From the NCBI GenBank assembly GCA_032690845.1, contig CM064434.1, positions 7,566,108 through 7,630,107 on the forward strand: a stretch of 64,000 nucleotides of DNA, read 5' to 3'. Positions 46,130 through 56,726 of this stretch are shown piece after piece. Origin of the DNA: Eleusine coracana subsp. coracana (taxonomy: Eukaryota; Streptophyta; Magnoliopsida; Poales; Poaceae). Below the pieces are notes generated by a model that did not search any database, was not told the origin of the DNA, and saw only the letters and a program-made list of their open reading frames with translations. The position numbers and the translations under genes are program-made. Numbering within the stretch: the first letter of the stretch is position 1; each line of letters starts with the position of its first letter.

Positions 46130-47018
46130 TGATGTGGACAAGGGTTCCTAATCTTCTGAAAGTTTGTGATAATCTTGAGTAAGGCAGAGGTGATACACAA
46201 ATTGATCTGGCTTTTGAACGACACGTTCTGAACCCCGCAATCGCAGCACATGTCTCCTCTGGTTATCAACCGGTATTGCACGGTTGACCTCACCAAGAAA
46301 GCTTATACATGCCTAAAAATAAAATACATAAGCAAGAACAAAGAAAAATGCAACCGAATTTGCAAGTATATGATGAATCTCACAAGTTGGAGTCTCACAT
46401 ACCAATGAAATGACAAAACTTATATCAATAGAATAATCTAAGAAAAACTACAAACACAAATAAAGAGGTAGCAGCTGTATATGAGGACCCTAGGGTCGTG
46501 CATGTTCCCCTGGATGAAACCCTAAGTGGGCTCAACTTGATACATGGCTCGAAGTCCGAATATGATGTTGCAGCACTAGAACAGATTCTAGACATCGATT
46601 GTTTCAATGATTTCTGACGACTCCAGATGAATTTTGATATGAAACCAGTTGGATTGGAAAGGTCTTCTCGTTATCTTTACAGGCATATATAGAATATTCC
46701 AATCCGAGTTCGTATGCGTTCTGAACGTCTGTTTTAGTGCGACCTACTCATGGACTCCGAGTTGGATTGGAAGTTGACATTATTTGGGCCTCCATCTTGG
46801 CTTGGACGTCCTTGCTAGCCCATTATGCCTCAAATCACCTCCCAGCTATCTCAGTATCATCTCCATTGTTTCTAACAATAATTATTTCATTAGGTAGCCA
46901 TATGTTCTCAAAATCATATAAAGAAATCATTAGTAACAAGGTCACCCATAAATTCACATGAACTAGCACTTTAGATGGTGGAGTGTTGGGTGTATCCATA
47001 AGGCTTATGTTCTCATCA
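46130..47018 (-). repeat. 3' LTR of the gypsy derivative
   Basis: 889 bp; minus strand TGATGAGAAC...GTCCACATCA. Confidence 0.85.
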
Positions 47019-48480
47019 TTCTCCCCTTTTTTAATTAGAGTCGTCCTCAACTCAAGATCATCTCTTTCTCCCATGTATGATCTCAAATCTAAAAATTAAC
47101 TATAGAACTATTCCCAAACTTGGGATACAACTCATATTTATATGCATTATGAAATTTGTTATCACAATGTACAACTATAGTAGAATATATGTCATGCAAA
47201 TTAACAACCTCTTTAAAAACTTGGTCGGCAATATGGACATCATTCTCATTCTTATGACAAGATAGACAATGTGGGATCTTAAAAACACTATAAAAACTAG
47301 ACATGACATGGTAATTGTTACTACAGTTTTCTAGTTGGTCATTTAGTTGTACAACACAAGGAGGTTCCAAGTTTGAGCAGACATAAAACTCTGTGTACCA
47401 AAAACACACCTCTATGATCATAATTGCCAATAGCATGAAAAGTGTTTCTTATCAATAAAGGCAATTCAGTTTGAGAAAAGATTTGCTTCTACACGGTATT
47501 TAGATCATAAATAACATCAAATTCAATATAACTCAAAGTATTTAGAGAAGACAACATTTTTTGCTCATTCTTTTTATATGTAACTAAAATCAAATGTTTA
47601 ATTTCAGCACTAGTGGGTGAATCATAAACAAACGTGTCACAAGGAACAATAGATAAATCAACTTATGATAAAGATAAATCATCATAAGATTCCAATACAG
47701 CAAAATTGTTGGAATAATTCAGCACATCAAGAGAGACATTACCTAAAACAACAATTTGTTCTTTCTATTTCACATGGTCCACATCTTTGCGTGAAAGCTG
47801 AAATGTATTAGTTGCAACAAGACGCAAGAAAATATATTCATCCTCTGCTAATTCAGATTTTAATGAAACTGTTGTAACATTTGAAACAACTCATTCTTTC
47901 CTAAATGGTTCATTCTTTCTTCTCTCAAGCCTTTGTTGATCCTCTTCTAAAATTTTAGCAACGGTCATAGGTTTAGGAGTAATTGTTCTACCATTATATT
48001 TAAATGAGTAGCTATATGCAATGGAATTGTGCAAAGCATTATTTGTAAAAATTGAAAGTTTACTCAATAATGAATGATATGCTTGCATAGGTACTATATC
48101 AAATTTTGCACTATTCTTATAAAAACCAATAAAAATTCAATATGTGCCTTTTTATCTACCTTTATCTTACTACAAAAATTTACCCGTTGGATGTAGTATG
48201 GACATGAGTGTGGTTGTGTGATCAAGTCAAGTTTCTCATCCAACTTCAAACTTGCAATGTTGCGGCTACTCTCTCCATCAATGATGACATGACAATGGCG
48301 ATTCTTCATAATAAAGTGAGTCCAGAACGAGTTGTTTATTTGATTTTGCTCTACCTTCTCCATTTGAGAACTAAGCTCTAGTTGTGCTACAACACTTGTA
48401 TCAACCTCATTTGATGCTATCGACTCATCACCATCGGTGTTGTAACATGTCATTGTTAGATGCAAATAAGAAAACACACA
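46835..48480 (-). pseudogene. Gypsy pol pseudogene: protease joined to integrase tail
   Basis: On the minus strand from 48477 the text includes a retropepsin active site CHVIIDGESSRNIASLKLDE (family pattern C.VIIDGGSC.N.AS..LV.KL), followed by LDLITQPHSCPYYIQRVNFC. 48088-47891 gives MQAYHSLLSKLSIF, matching the VPMQACSLLLGRPW region after it. Without any reverse transcriptase the sequence passes, through decayed frames (47690-47440), to KNENDVHIADQVFKEVVNLH and PKFGNSSIVN, then the polyprotein tail. The active-site DGG is altered to DGE, and stops interrupt all frames. It cannot encode its own mobility. Confidence 0.75.
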
Positions 48481-49500
48481 AGAATGTATTTTTTTATTAC
48501 TACTATGTGATCATGATGGGAACTCTCAACAAGCAAATGGAAGCAACTTACTAAGCTTTTAAAAAGTTCTTAATAATAGCAAGGCAAAAGATACCTGGGA
48601 GAGTGTAATACGACGGTTGCGAGGGTCAAAAATCTTTGCCTGTTCAGAAGAATATATATGGAGCTTGGATAGGTAAATAGTAGTAGCAAGGATTTGCAAT
48701 GATAGAAATCAGATATGCAAAGCTGAATAATAGTCCAAAGTACAAGTGTATGTTGTTGGCTTATACCTGTTGTCGGAACAAGATGAAGCTAGCAATGGAA
48801 ATGTATCACAGTACCTCAGACTCAAAAAGATGCAAGCAATCTGATTTTTTTTAATTCTGTTTTTCTTTTTTTTTTGTCTTTTCTGGTGCGGCTTTTTCTT
48901 CAATCTCTTTATATGCACCTTTTGCCTTTTTTTTCTTATTACTTCAAAAGTGCTGCAGGTTTTTAACTCAAGCACAAGTCAACTTCTTTTTTATTTGACC
49001 ACTACACACAGCCGTAGGCACAATCTAAGCAATGATGACCGCACAAGTTTTTTTTTTTACCAAACACAAACTATTTGCTAGTATATTATATACCAAGGTA
49101 TTTTAGCTCTCAGCACCATACAAGGAAACTGATTTACTAATGGTGATGGAGAGTTTACACAGCCTGTATGATAGAATATTTTTTTGGCAACGTGAAAGTT
49201 AAATATCCAATTGGATAATACAACGGACCAGATAACTCTAATAGATTCAAACAGATTTCGCACGAGATGACTGCAGGAGAAAAGAAAACTAAGATCTAAA
49301 CAGCAACAAAGCAACGACCAAGGACACAAACTCAACAATGCAAGACTGGAATCAAAATTGCAGAGCACAAAGGGGGTATAGGACAGCGGAAAGACGAGGA
49401 ACAAATATTTTTATAGGGCAATTTTTTGGACTCTAGAATTGAATAAAATAATAGAGATAAGGACGAACCTAACGGTGTACCTAAAGCTCTGATTACTACT
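48481..49500 (-). other. 5' leader of the gypsy derivative
   Basis: Non-coding between the primer-binding site and the protease remnant; most of gag is deleted. It contains homopolymeric T/A-rich stretches (48840-48950). Confidence 0.5.
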
Positions 49501-50493
49501 TGATATGGACAAGGGTTCCCGATCTTCCAAAAGGTTCTGATAATTTTGATCAAGGCGGAGGTGATACACAAATCGATGATCTGGCTTCCGAACGACACAT
49601 TCCGAGAATCCCGCAATTGCAACACAACGTATCTTATGGTTATCAACCGAAATTGTACAGTTGACCTCACTAAACAGACTTATCCTTACCTGCAAATCAA
49701 GAATACAAGCAAAAACAAAAAAAAAATTCAACCAAATTTGCAAGTATATAATGAATCTAACAAGTTGGGGGGGGGGGGGGGGGGGGGGGAGGTCTCACAA
49801 ACCAATAAACCAGTAAAACTATTATCAACAGAATAATCTAAGTAAAACCCCAAATCTTAATGAAGAGGCAGTAGTTATATATGAGGACCCTAGGGTCATG
49901 CATAACCCCCTGAATGAAACCCTAAGTGGGCTCAACTCGATACATGACCCAATGGCCAAATACGGTGTCATAGAACCGGAATAGATTCTGGACGTTGACT
50001 TATTTTAACGATTCCTGATGACTCCATACGAATTTTGATATGGGACCGGTGGGATTGGAAAGGTCTTCTCGTTATCTCTCCAGGCATATATACACCATCC
50101 CAATCCGAGTTTGTATGCATTATGGACGTCCGTTTTAGTGCGACCAGCTCCTGGACTTCGAGTTGGATTGAAAGTTGACATTATTTGGACCTCCATCTTG
50201 GCTTGAACGTTCTTGCTGGCCTATCACACCTCAAATCACCTTCACAGCTATTTCATGAACATCTCCATGGTTCCTAACAATAATTACTCCTTTATTTTCT
50301 TGTTCTTGTCGTTAGGACAAACTTTTTAGTGCAAATCTACACTGATTTGCTTGTCCTAATGACAGGAAAAGGAGAACGGAGGGAGTAATTCATTAGGTTG
50401 CCATATATTCTTAAAATCATAGAAAAATTCATTAGTAACGAGCTCACCATAAATTCACATGAACTAGCATTTTAGCTGGCGGAGTTCTCATCA
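49501..50493 (-). repeat. 5' LTR of the gypsy derivative (with Stowaway and poly-G)
   Basis: 993 bp; longer than the 3' LTR because of the MITE at 50287-50385 and a 23-G run at 49767-49789. About 30 bp just inside its outer end is deleted relative to the other copies. Confidence 0.83.
50287..50385. mobile_element. Stowaway-like MITE, 99 bp
   Basis: Flanked by TA (50285-50286, 50386-50387). The right end reads AACGGAGGGAG, the classic Stowaway CTCCCTCCGTT terminus. The two halves pair almost end to end (GTCGTTAGGACAA / TTGTCCTAATGAC), so single strands would fold to one long hairpin. The uninterrupted site is seen in the other LTR near 46875. Confidence 0.82.
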
Positions 50494-50498
50494 AGCGC

Positions 50499-50847
50499 TC
50501 CTGCTTATTTCATAAAATAAGCTATGCTCGGGACTTCTATGCAGAATCCAGCCAACAGATCCTCTATTATACACCATTACTATTTACATGCTTCAGAACC
50601 CTGAAATTAGTACCTTGACAAACACTTTAGATGGTTATAGAAAAAACATAGGTTTACATGTAATCTTATTAGTAAAAGATATGAGCAGTAGTTGAAGATA
50701 TCCGTTGTATACCAAACAAAATGTGACAACGGTGTGTGTCAGCAATCACCAGTCTGTGTAAACTGGAAACAAAGTGGCAGGCAAAAACTAATATAGCAAG
50801 AACCAAGAGATCCTTTTCTTTGGATCTTGCCACAATTTTACATAAGG
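50499..50847. other. Stretch with no recognised gene
   Basis: Only short ORFs; no repeat structure noticed. Confidence 0.3.
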
Positions 50848-50852
50848 GATGC

Positions 50853-51287
50853 GAGAAAGGTTCAGGTGCTACCGGTCTCTATGGTGTTACCGTGTTACCA
50901 TTCTAAATATGCATGTTTATGGTTATTTAAAAATTACAATAAAAATATGACCGTATAGCTAATGTCATCCTCTAACATCATACAAAAAATTAAGATGCAA
51001 TGGAAGCATGTAAAAGCTGTAACAAAAAAGAGACATCGGCATGTGAACAGTGTAGGTTGCAAATATTCATGTCAAATCTGCAACCCATTACTATTCAGAT
51101 GTTGATTTCTCTTTTTTGTTTTTTCTTATACAAGTACTATCTACACATAGATTTTTGTATGATTGTATTTGGTTGCATCCTCTATCCATCTATAATTTTG
51201 TTGAAATTTTAGATGCATAGTTTAAGGTGCTATTGTGTTTGGTAACTCAGTAGCACCTAACCCGGCAGTAACACAGAAACCTTTCTC
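50853..51287. mobile_element. MITE with 5-bp duplication GATGC
   Basis: Ends GAGAAAGGTTCAGGTGCTAC and (reverse complement of right) GAGAAAGGTTTCTGTGTTAC are inverted repeats sharing GAGAAAGGTT. Perfect flanking GATGC at 50848-50852 and 51288-51292. 435 bp, AT-rich interior. A short ORF (51000-51212) is not credible. I do not know the superfamily. Confidence 0.75.
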
Positions 51288-51292
51288 GATGC

Positions 51293-52559
51293 GGTTACTG
51301 CTTTAATGACAACTACTCCTGGATTGAAACTCTTCTGAAAATTAAAAAAAGGATAAAAACTATTCAGATTACAGTATTGTAAATAACTCAGAGAGTTTCT
51401 ATCAGTCAATAAAGCAAATTCATTTTATTTTCATTTTGTAAGCCTCCATGTACAGTTTTCTTTTAATTTCTAAATAAATAAATAGTAAGTAGAGGCTTTT
51501 GCCCCTCCTGTTGTGTCAAAAAAAAGAAAGCAAATCCAAGTGTTTTGAAGGGATCGGACGAGCTTAACTTGTCGAGCTACATTGTTTTTATATTTCATAT
51601 AAGAGTAGTCTGGTAACAAAATGGGATTGATGATGACTAGCCTCCTGTGTCAAACTAATGCAAGTTGTATGTGCATGTCGACTTCAGGTGGACTTGATTA
51701 ACAATTGAATGATGAGTCATCGGCGAAGCTTGCAAGCAAATGCAAAGGGGCCGGTAATGGTAATCAAAATAGAAAATACAGAAAAAAAAATCAGTGCATA
51801 AGCTCTTTATATCAACAAATATCAAAATCTAGGGGGCCATGGCGCCCTACTGGCCGGGCTCACTTGATGTAATAACGTGGCTTTTCGCTTCCATGGAGGT
51901 CAAAAAGCTGTGATCTTTTTTCCATTAAAAAAAATAATGAGTGCATATCTATCTCTAAGGCACTCCTTGATTTAGGGTCTTAAATCATCTGTCTTCGGAA
52001 TAGAATTATTTTGCCATGTAAGGAAACGCTCTGGCCATGCATTTCCGTCCATGTGAATACACATATCTTTTTTTATATAAAATGCATTACAAACGCAAAC
52101 ACTCACAAACATGTTATAATATTGGTCATATGAACACAAGCATACACACCGTATCTCTATGAGAGCTTTGGAAAGATTATGCCTGCTGATCATGAGATTC
52201 ATGAGGTCATTATGAGTGTCTTGTAGAAGACATCACCTACTACTAAAAGAATAATTAGTTATAAATATAAAACTTATGCGACGTCTGAGACTTGCACCTG
52301 CGTGGATTGGTTGTACCACAAATAATCTGACAGCTAAGCTATGTACCCTTAGTTTACGTGAATATGCAACTAACTCTAATGTTGCGAGGAGCTGAAAATA
52401 CCCAAATATACCAGTGATCCATAACTGGGTATTGTTTGGTCTACTAAGAGCAACTGATGAACTTATTCTAGGGAAGACGGATAGTCTTTGCACTGAGATC
52501 AACTAGTGATATCCATATAGCCCGACTTTGCCCGGAATGCATGTGAATCAGACAGCACA
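51293..52559. other. Stretch with no recognised gene
   Basis: AT-rich with scattered short ORFs on the minus strand (51972-52202, 52233-52502). No domain, LTR or TIR recognised. Confidence 0.3.
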
Positions 52560-52639
52560 AGGCCTTATGCCTGAAATAGATTTGACTGCAGAAAGATCAT
52601 GACTCATGAGTGCTTAAACATATTACACCGTCCAGAATG

Positions 52640-54045
52640 CACTACTACAAAATGACATTTAGTGACGATGGTTTAACCCCTTTAGCGACGTAAAAGATCA
52701 CCATCTCAATTTTTATGTTTCTAAATCTCAGTCTATAGCGACGGGGATTTAACCGTCCCTAAATCTAGACCTATAGTGACAGATTTCTATACCCGTGCCT
52801 GCTGCCTTTTAGGGATGAACAGTATCCCTGTCCCTATAGCTAATTTTGATTAAATAAAAAAGAGACCAGCCCAAGCCTGGAGGAGCCCGGCCTAGCCTGG
52901 AGGAGCCTGAGGTCGCCGCCGCCGGATCTGGCAGCCCGAGGCCGTCGTCGCCGCTGGATGGGGTGGGGAGGACGCCGTTGAGGGGAGGAGGGGGAGGACC
53001 TCGAGCCAGGAGGAGGGGGAGGAAGCCGCCACCGCCGGATCTGGCAAGCCCGAGGCTGGCGCCGCCGGATCCGATGGATCCGACCCGAGGCCGCCGCCGC
53101 GACGAGAAGGTCAGCGTAGGCCCGAGGTCGAGTGGAGGCCATCGTCACTTGGTGTAGAGGGCGCCGCCGGCTAGAGAGGAGGAGGAGGGGAGGCCACAAG
53201 TGGAGAAGAGAAGGAGGGGAGGACGCTGCCTAAGGGGAGGAGGTGGAGGGAGGAAGCCGCCACCGCCAGATCCGGCGAGTCTGAGGCCACCGCCACCGGA
53301 TCCGACGGCCCCGAGCCCGAGGCCACCGCCGGTTGGAGAGGAGGAGGCGGGATGGCGAGGGCGCCGCTGGGTGGAGAGGAGGAGGAGGCGGGATGGCCAG
53401 GGCGCCACCTGGTGGAGAGGAGGAGGAGGCGGGATGGCCAGGGCGCTGCCAGGTGGAGAGGAGGAGGAGGGAGGCACGCGGGTGGAGAAGAGGAGAGCCG
53501 GCGGCTAGAGAGGAGGAGGGGAGGCCGCGGGTGGAGAAGAGGAGAGCCACCGGCTGGAGAGGAGGGGAGGCCCAAGGTGGAGAAGAGGAGGAAGAGGCGG
53601 GGTGGCCGCTATTGTGGTCTTCTAAGAGAAGAGATGATGACTTAACCACTACATCACCAACTGACTTGATGTCTATCCCCGTCTCTATATGGTTATGTAA
53701 TAGAGATGGGCAACCAAAACTTGTCACTGTCATAGAAACTCGTCCCTATAGCTTCAATCTTTAGGGACGGGGACACAAAGCCCTGTCACTGCTATAGAAC
53801 TATCTCTAAATCTCCAGCCTATAGCGACGCTTTTTCCAACCTGTCACTACTACTAAAATCCGTCTCTATTGCTTAAAGATATAGGGGATAAGTTTTTTAC
53901 ACCCGTCACTAAATCTATTTCTATAGACAACTTTCTATACACCCGTCGCTATTAGTATTCTTCAATGAAATAACAGTGATGTGCGGTTTTAGATACGCGT
54001 CTCTAAACTTGTGTCACTAAATCCCGATCCTGTGGTATGTAGTAG
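52640..54045 (+). mobile_element. CACTA-like element with GC-rich interior
   Basis: The left terminus is CACTACTACAAAATG; the right end reads ATGTAGTAG, a worn TAGTG-type end. Many subterminal words of the type TAGCGACG, TAGGGACGG and CCGTCCCTA lie within 200-400 bp of both ends. The interior (52860-53640) is purine/GC-rich with no transposase, so the element is non-autonomous. Confidence 0.68.
53352..53475 (+). repeat. Minisatellite, about three 39-41 bp units
   Basis: Units of the form GATGGCCAGGGCGCC..TGGTGGAGAGGAGGAGGAGGCGG lie end to end inside the CACTA element. They generate long open but low-complexity frames on both strands. Confidence 0.7.
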
Positions 54046-54128
54046 GAAACGGCATTCTACCTTAAAAATATGAAGGCCCGTGTCTAGTTAATCCAACAGG
54101 CCGGTGTGATTTTTCACAAATCTTGTAT

Positions 54129-55272
54129 CAGTACGGGAATCAGCATCTTTGTCGTGTGTTCAGGCACGAATTACCCATGGAAAAGTCTCTGCCGTGGGTT
54201 ACACACGTCATCTCTCACACGATAAAGTATTTGTCGGTAAAGCGGGCTTTACCGTGTGCCTTCTATCGGGCACACGGCAAAGGCTTTGCCGTGTGCCAAA
54301 AAACACTCGATGAACACGGCACTCAGGAAAATATAAATCTAGAAAAAACCTCGAAAAAATGGCAAAAAAGTTTTTTTGGATACCCTAAGAACCCCACCCG
54401 TCCGTCTCCATCTCAAGTCGCAAGTCGCGGTATTTTTTCGCGTCCTACGCGTCATAGTGCACCGCTAAGATTTGAACCTGAGACCTCATCTTCATGCGTA
54501 AAGCCCCTACCATTGCACCACACATTAATTTGTGAATACATTCCGTGTTCGCTCTTTTTATATTTTACCTCTTTGCCATGTGCTTTATATCGGACACATG
54601 ACAAAGACCATGTTTGCTGTGTGCCTTATGTATGGCACACGGCAAAGACCATCTTTACTTGCCATGTGTCTTATATATGGCACACGACAAAGAATTATTT
54701 ATATATTTTCTAACGTATTTTTTGTTGACTAAACTATTTCAAATAAAAAAGTGTTGAACTACAAAGTTATATAACTTATTAAGATATACAATTTTTGTTT
54801 TGGTCATTTATTCATTTGACAAAGTGCTAATAATATTGTTCATAAATTTTATATATCTCATCAAATATTTCATGAAACTATATGATACTAATTAATTTTA
54901 TCAACAATATTTTGGATTGAATTGAGTAATGAACAAATAATCAAAATAAAAGTTATAAATCTTCAAAAGTTATACAACTTTGTAGTTCAAAATTTTTTAA
55001 TTTGAATTAATTTACGGTTTTAAATATAATTTGAATTTATATTTTACCAAGAGTTAGGGAAAACACTCGGTAAAGAGGGTGTTTGCCGTGTACTAAGAAA
55101 AACACATGGCAAACACCCACCTTTGCCGTGTGTTAAACTTTTTTACACACAATAAAGATTTTATCGTGTGTTTTAATTTAGTACACGGCAAATATCCACC
55201 TTTGCCATGTGCCCGAAATAAAACACACAGCAAAATTTCAGACACACGGCAAAAATTGATTTTTCCGTAGTG
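54129..55272 (+). mobile_element. CACTA-like element with TAT target duplication
   Basis: The left end CAGTACGGGAATCAGC (CACTA with one change) and the right end TTTTTCCGTAGTG are inverted termini. Subterminal repeats TTTGCCGTGTGC / GCACACGGCAAAG occur many times at both ends. TAT flanks both sides (54126-54128, 55273-55275). Copy B keeps the empty site with a single TAT at 56619-56621. Non-coding, 1144 bp. Confidence 0.88.
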
Positions 55273-55488
55273 TATATGCACTGCTTGAAAAAAAAAAGAT
55301 AAAGATCCGGCAATATGTGTTCTAGCTACTTGTTTAGACCAAAAAAAATGAAAGAAGCTAAGTAAACGTGTGTTGTTGCATTTCGCTAAAGCATCAGGAG
55401 GGAGCACCGAGACCGACCATGAGGGTACCCGAGAGAGGATGATGATGGAGCGAAAGGCCGGTGGAGGAGAGGTAGCGTCTGGTGGTGG

Positions 55489-55667
55489 ATGACAGTGGTG
55501 GTGAACATGGTGATGCTGATCTGCGGTCAGACCGTGGCTACCCTCCTTAGCCGCCTGTACTACAACTCCGGCGGCAACAGCAAGTGGATGACCATGCTGA
55601 CCTTCTCCGGCGGCGCGCCGCTGCTGGCGATCCCACTCCTCCTGATGCCGCCGCCCTCGCCGGAGTC
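55489..55667 (+). pseudogene. Truncated purine-permease-like pseudogene
   Basis: The first ~60 codons (MTVVVNMVMLICGQTVATLL onward, to the PSPES region) are nearly identical to residues 40-99 of the intact gene at 56727. Homology stops at 55667 and unrelated sequence follows, so only the first two membrane segments survive. Upstream, a 2-base insertion relative to copy B puts a stop in frame with this reading. Produced by the tandem duplication. Confidence 0.85.
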
Positions 55668-55825
55668 AATAGCGATGGTTGGTATTATCAACCGCCGCTA
55701 TATGGGAACAGTTCAGCGACGGTTTGAGTGGGGGCAATGCCCATGGGCTCTATAGTGGCAGCCGACGTTGGCTCGCGTTGCTATGCTGTTTTGACTATCG
55801 TCGCTACTTGCCCTATTTGTGATAG
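55668..55825. other. Junction sequence between duplicated copies
   Basis: About 158 bp with words like AGCGATGG and CAACCGCCGCTA, resembling CACTA subterminal repeats. It may be the remnant of an element involved in truncating copy A. Confidence 0.4.
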
Positions 55826-56726
55826 TTTATACCTAAAATTGATTTGATTGCAAAAAGGGTCATGACTCATGAGTGATTAAACATACTACTCCGTTCAGAA
55901 TGTGTGTACTCTAAGAAGGGTAGGGTACAGTCTGAGAAAAAAAGATCATCCAATCATGTTGGAAATAGATTATTTTGTTTAGAAAATGGAAAACAACGCT
56001 TCCGGTCTCCCCACAACACCAAACCTGTTTTTTTTTTATTACGTGGTTTGACCAGTCATCCGATTGGCATATGGAAGCGTTACGGGAAATTAGATGTTCC
56101 TTTTATCGTTATTAAATGTTTGGATTCAAACATATGGTGCCAAGGAGCATGCAGCTCATTGTTCATTACTACCAGTACAAAAAGTGTTGAAAATAACTGG
56201 AGCATATATTGCCGGGGCAGGGGTGGGTCTCTCATCCTGGTGTTGTTGGGTTTCAGTCGGCAGTATGGCACATGCACAGGAGATTCAGCTCCAGATCAGA
56301 GGTACATTCAACTTCGACAGAGAGCCTCCTCTTTATCTGCTTTCTTTCGCGCGCGGTGGTTTTCGTATTTTTTTCACCTTCCAGATTTTGAAAAAAAAAA
56401 ACAATCAGGTTGTAGTTTTGTCATTTTGAATACTTGATGCGTCTAGAGCTTAGATTGTAATATTTTTTGAGGATGCAGCTAAATTAGACTGCAAATATTG
56501 TCCTTGTTACGTTGCCGTCCTGAGCCGGCAAGGTACCTTGTAGGCAACGACATTCTACCTGGCCAGCTCAAAGGAAATATGTGCTGTAACAGGACGGTAT
56601 GATTTTGCACAAAACTTGTATATGCACTGCTTGTACATTTATGGGAAAAAAAGATAAAGATCCGGCAATATGTGTTGTAGCAACTTGTTTAGCCAAAAAA
56701 AAATGAAAGAAGCTAATTAAACGCGT
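55826..56726 (+). other. Upstream region of the purine-permease gene
   Basis: Includes copy B of the duplicated flank and 55893-56537, a segment absent from copy A. ORFs at 55904-56437 show no family. The empty CACTA target is at 56619-56621. No clear TATA box chosen. Confidence 0.4.

Larger units (their letters stand above)
46130..50493 (-). mobile_element. Ty3/gypsy deletion derivative with both LTRs
   Basis: 5' LTR 49501-50493 and 3' LTR 46130-47018 on the minus strand. The primer-binding-site remnant next to the 5' LTR reads GTAATCAGAGC (compare TGGTATCAGAGC). The polypurine tract AAAAAAGGGGAGAA precedes the 3' LTR. Flanking pentamers AGCAC (46125-46129) and AGCGC (50494-50498) match at 4 of 5. 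Internal DNA is only 2.5 kb and holds protease and integrase pieces; most of gag and all of reverse transcriptase/RNase H are missing. Same family and same internal junction as 2235-4166. Confidence 0.87.
52560..55667 (+). repeat. Tandem duplication, upstream copy (A), carrying two CACTA insertions
   Basis: Three blocks of copy A match copy B (55826-57023) in order: 52560-52639 with 55826-55892 (TGACTCATGAGTG region), 54040-54128 with 56538-56621, and 55273-55667 with 56622-57017. Between the first two blocks copy A has a CACTA element where copy B keeps about 640 bp of other sequence. Between the second and third it has another CACTA element. Confidence 0.8.

Noticed and set aside
53200..53764. 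Several 100-167 residue ORFs on both strands
   Set aside because: Low-complexity GGAGG-type minisatellite within a CACTA element.
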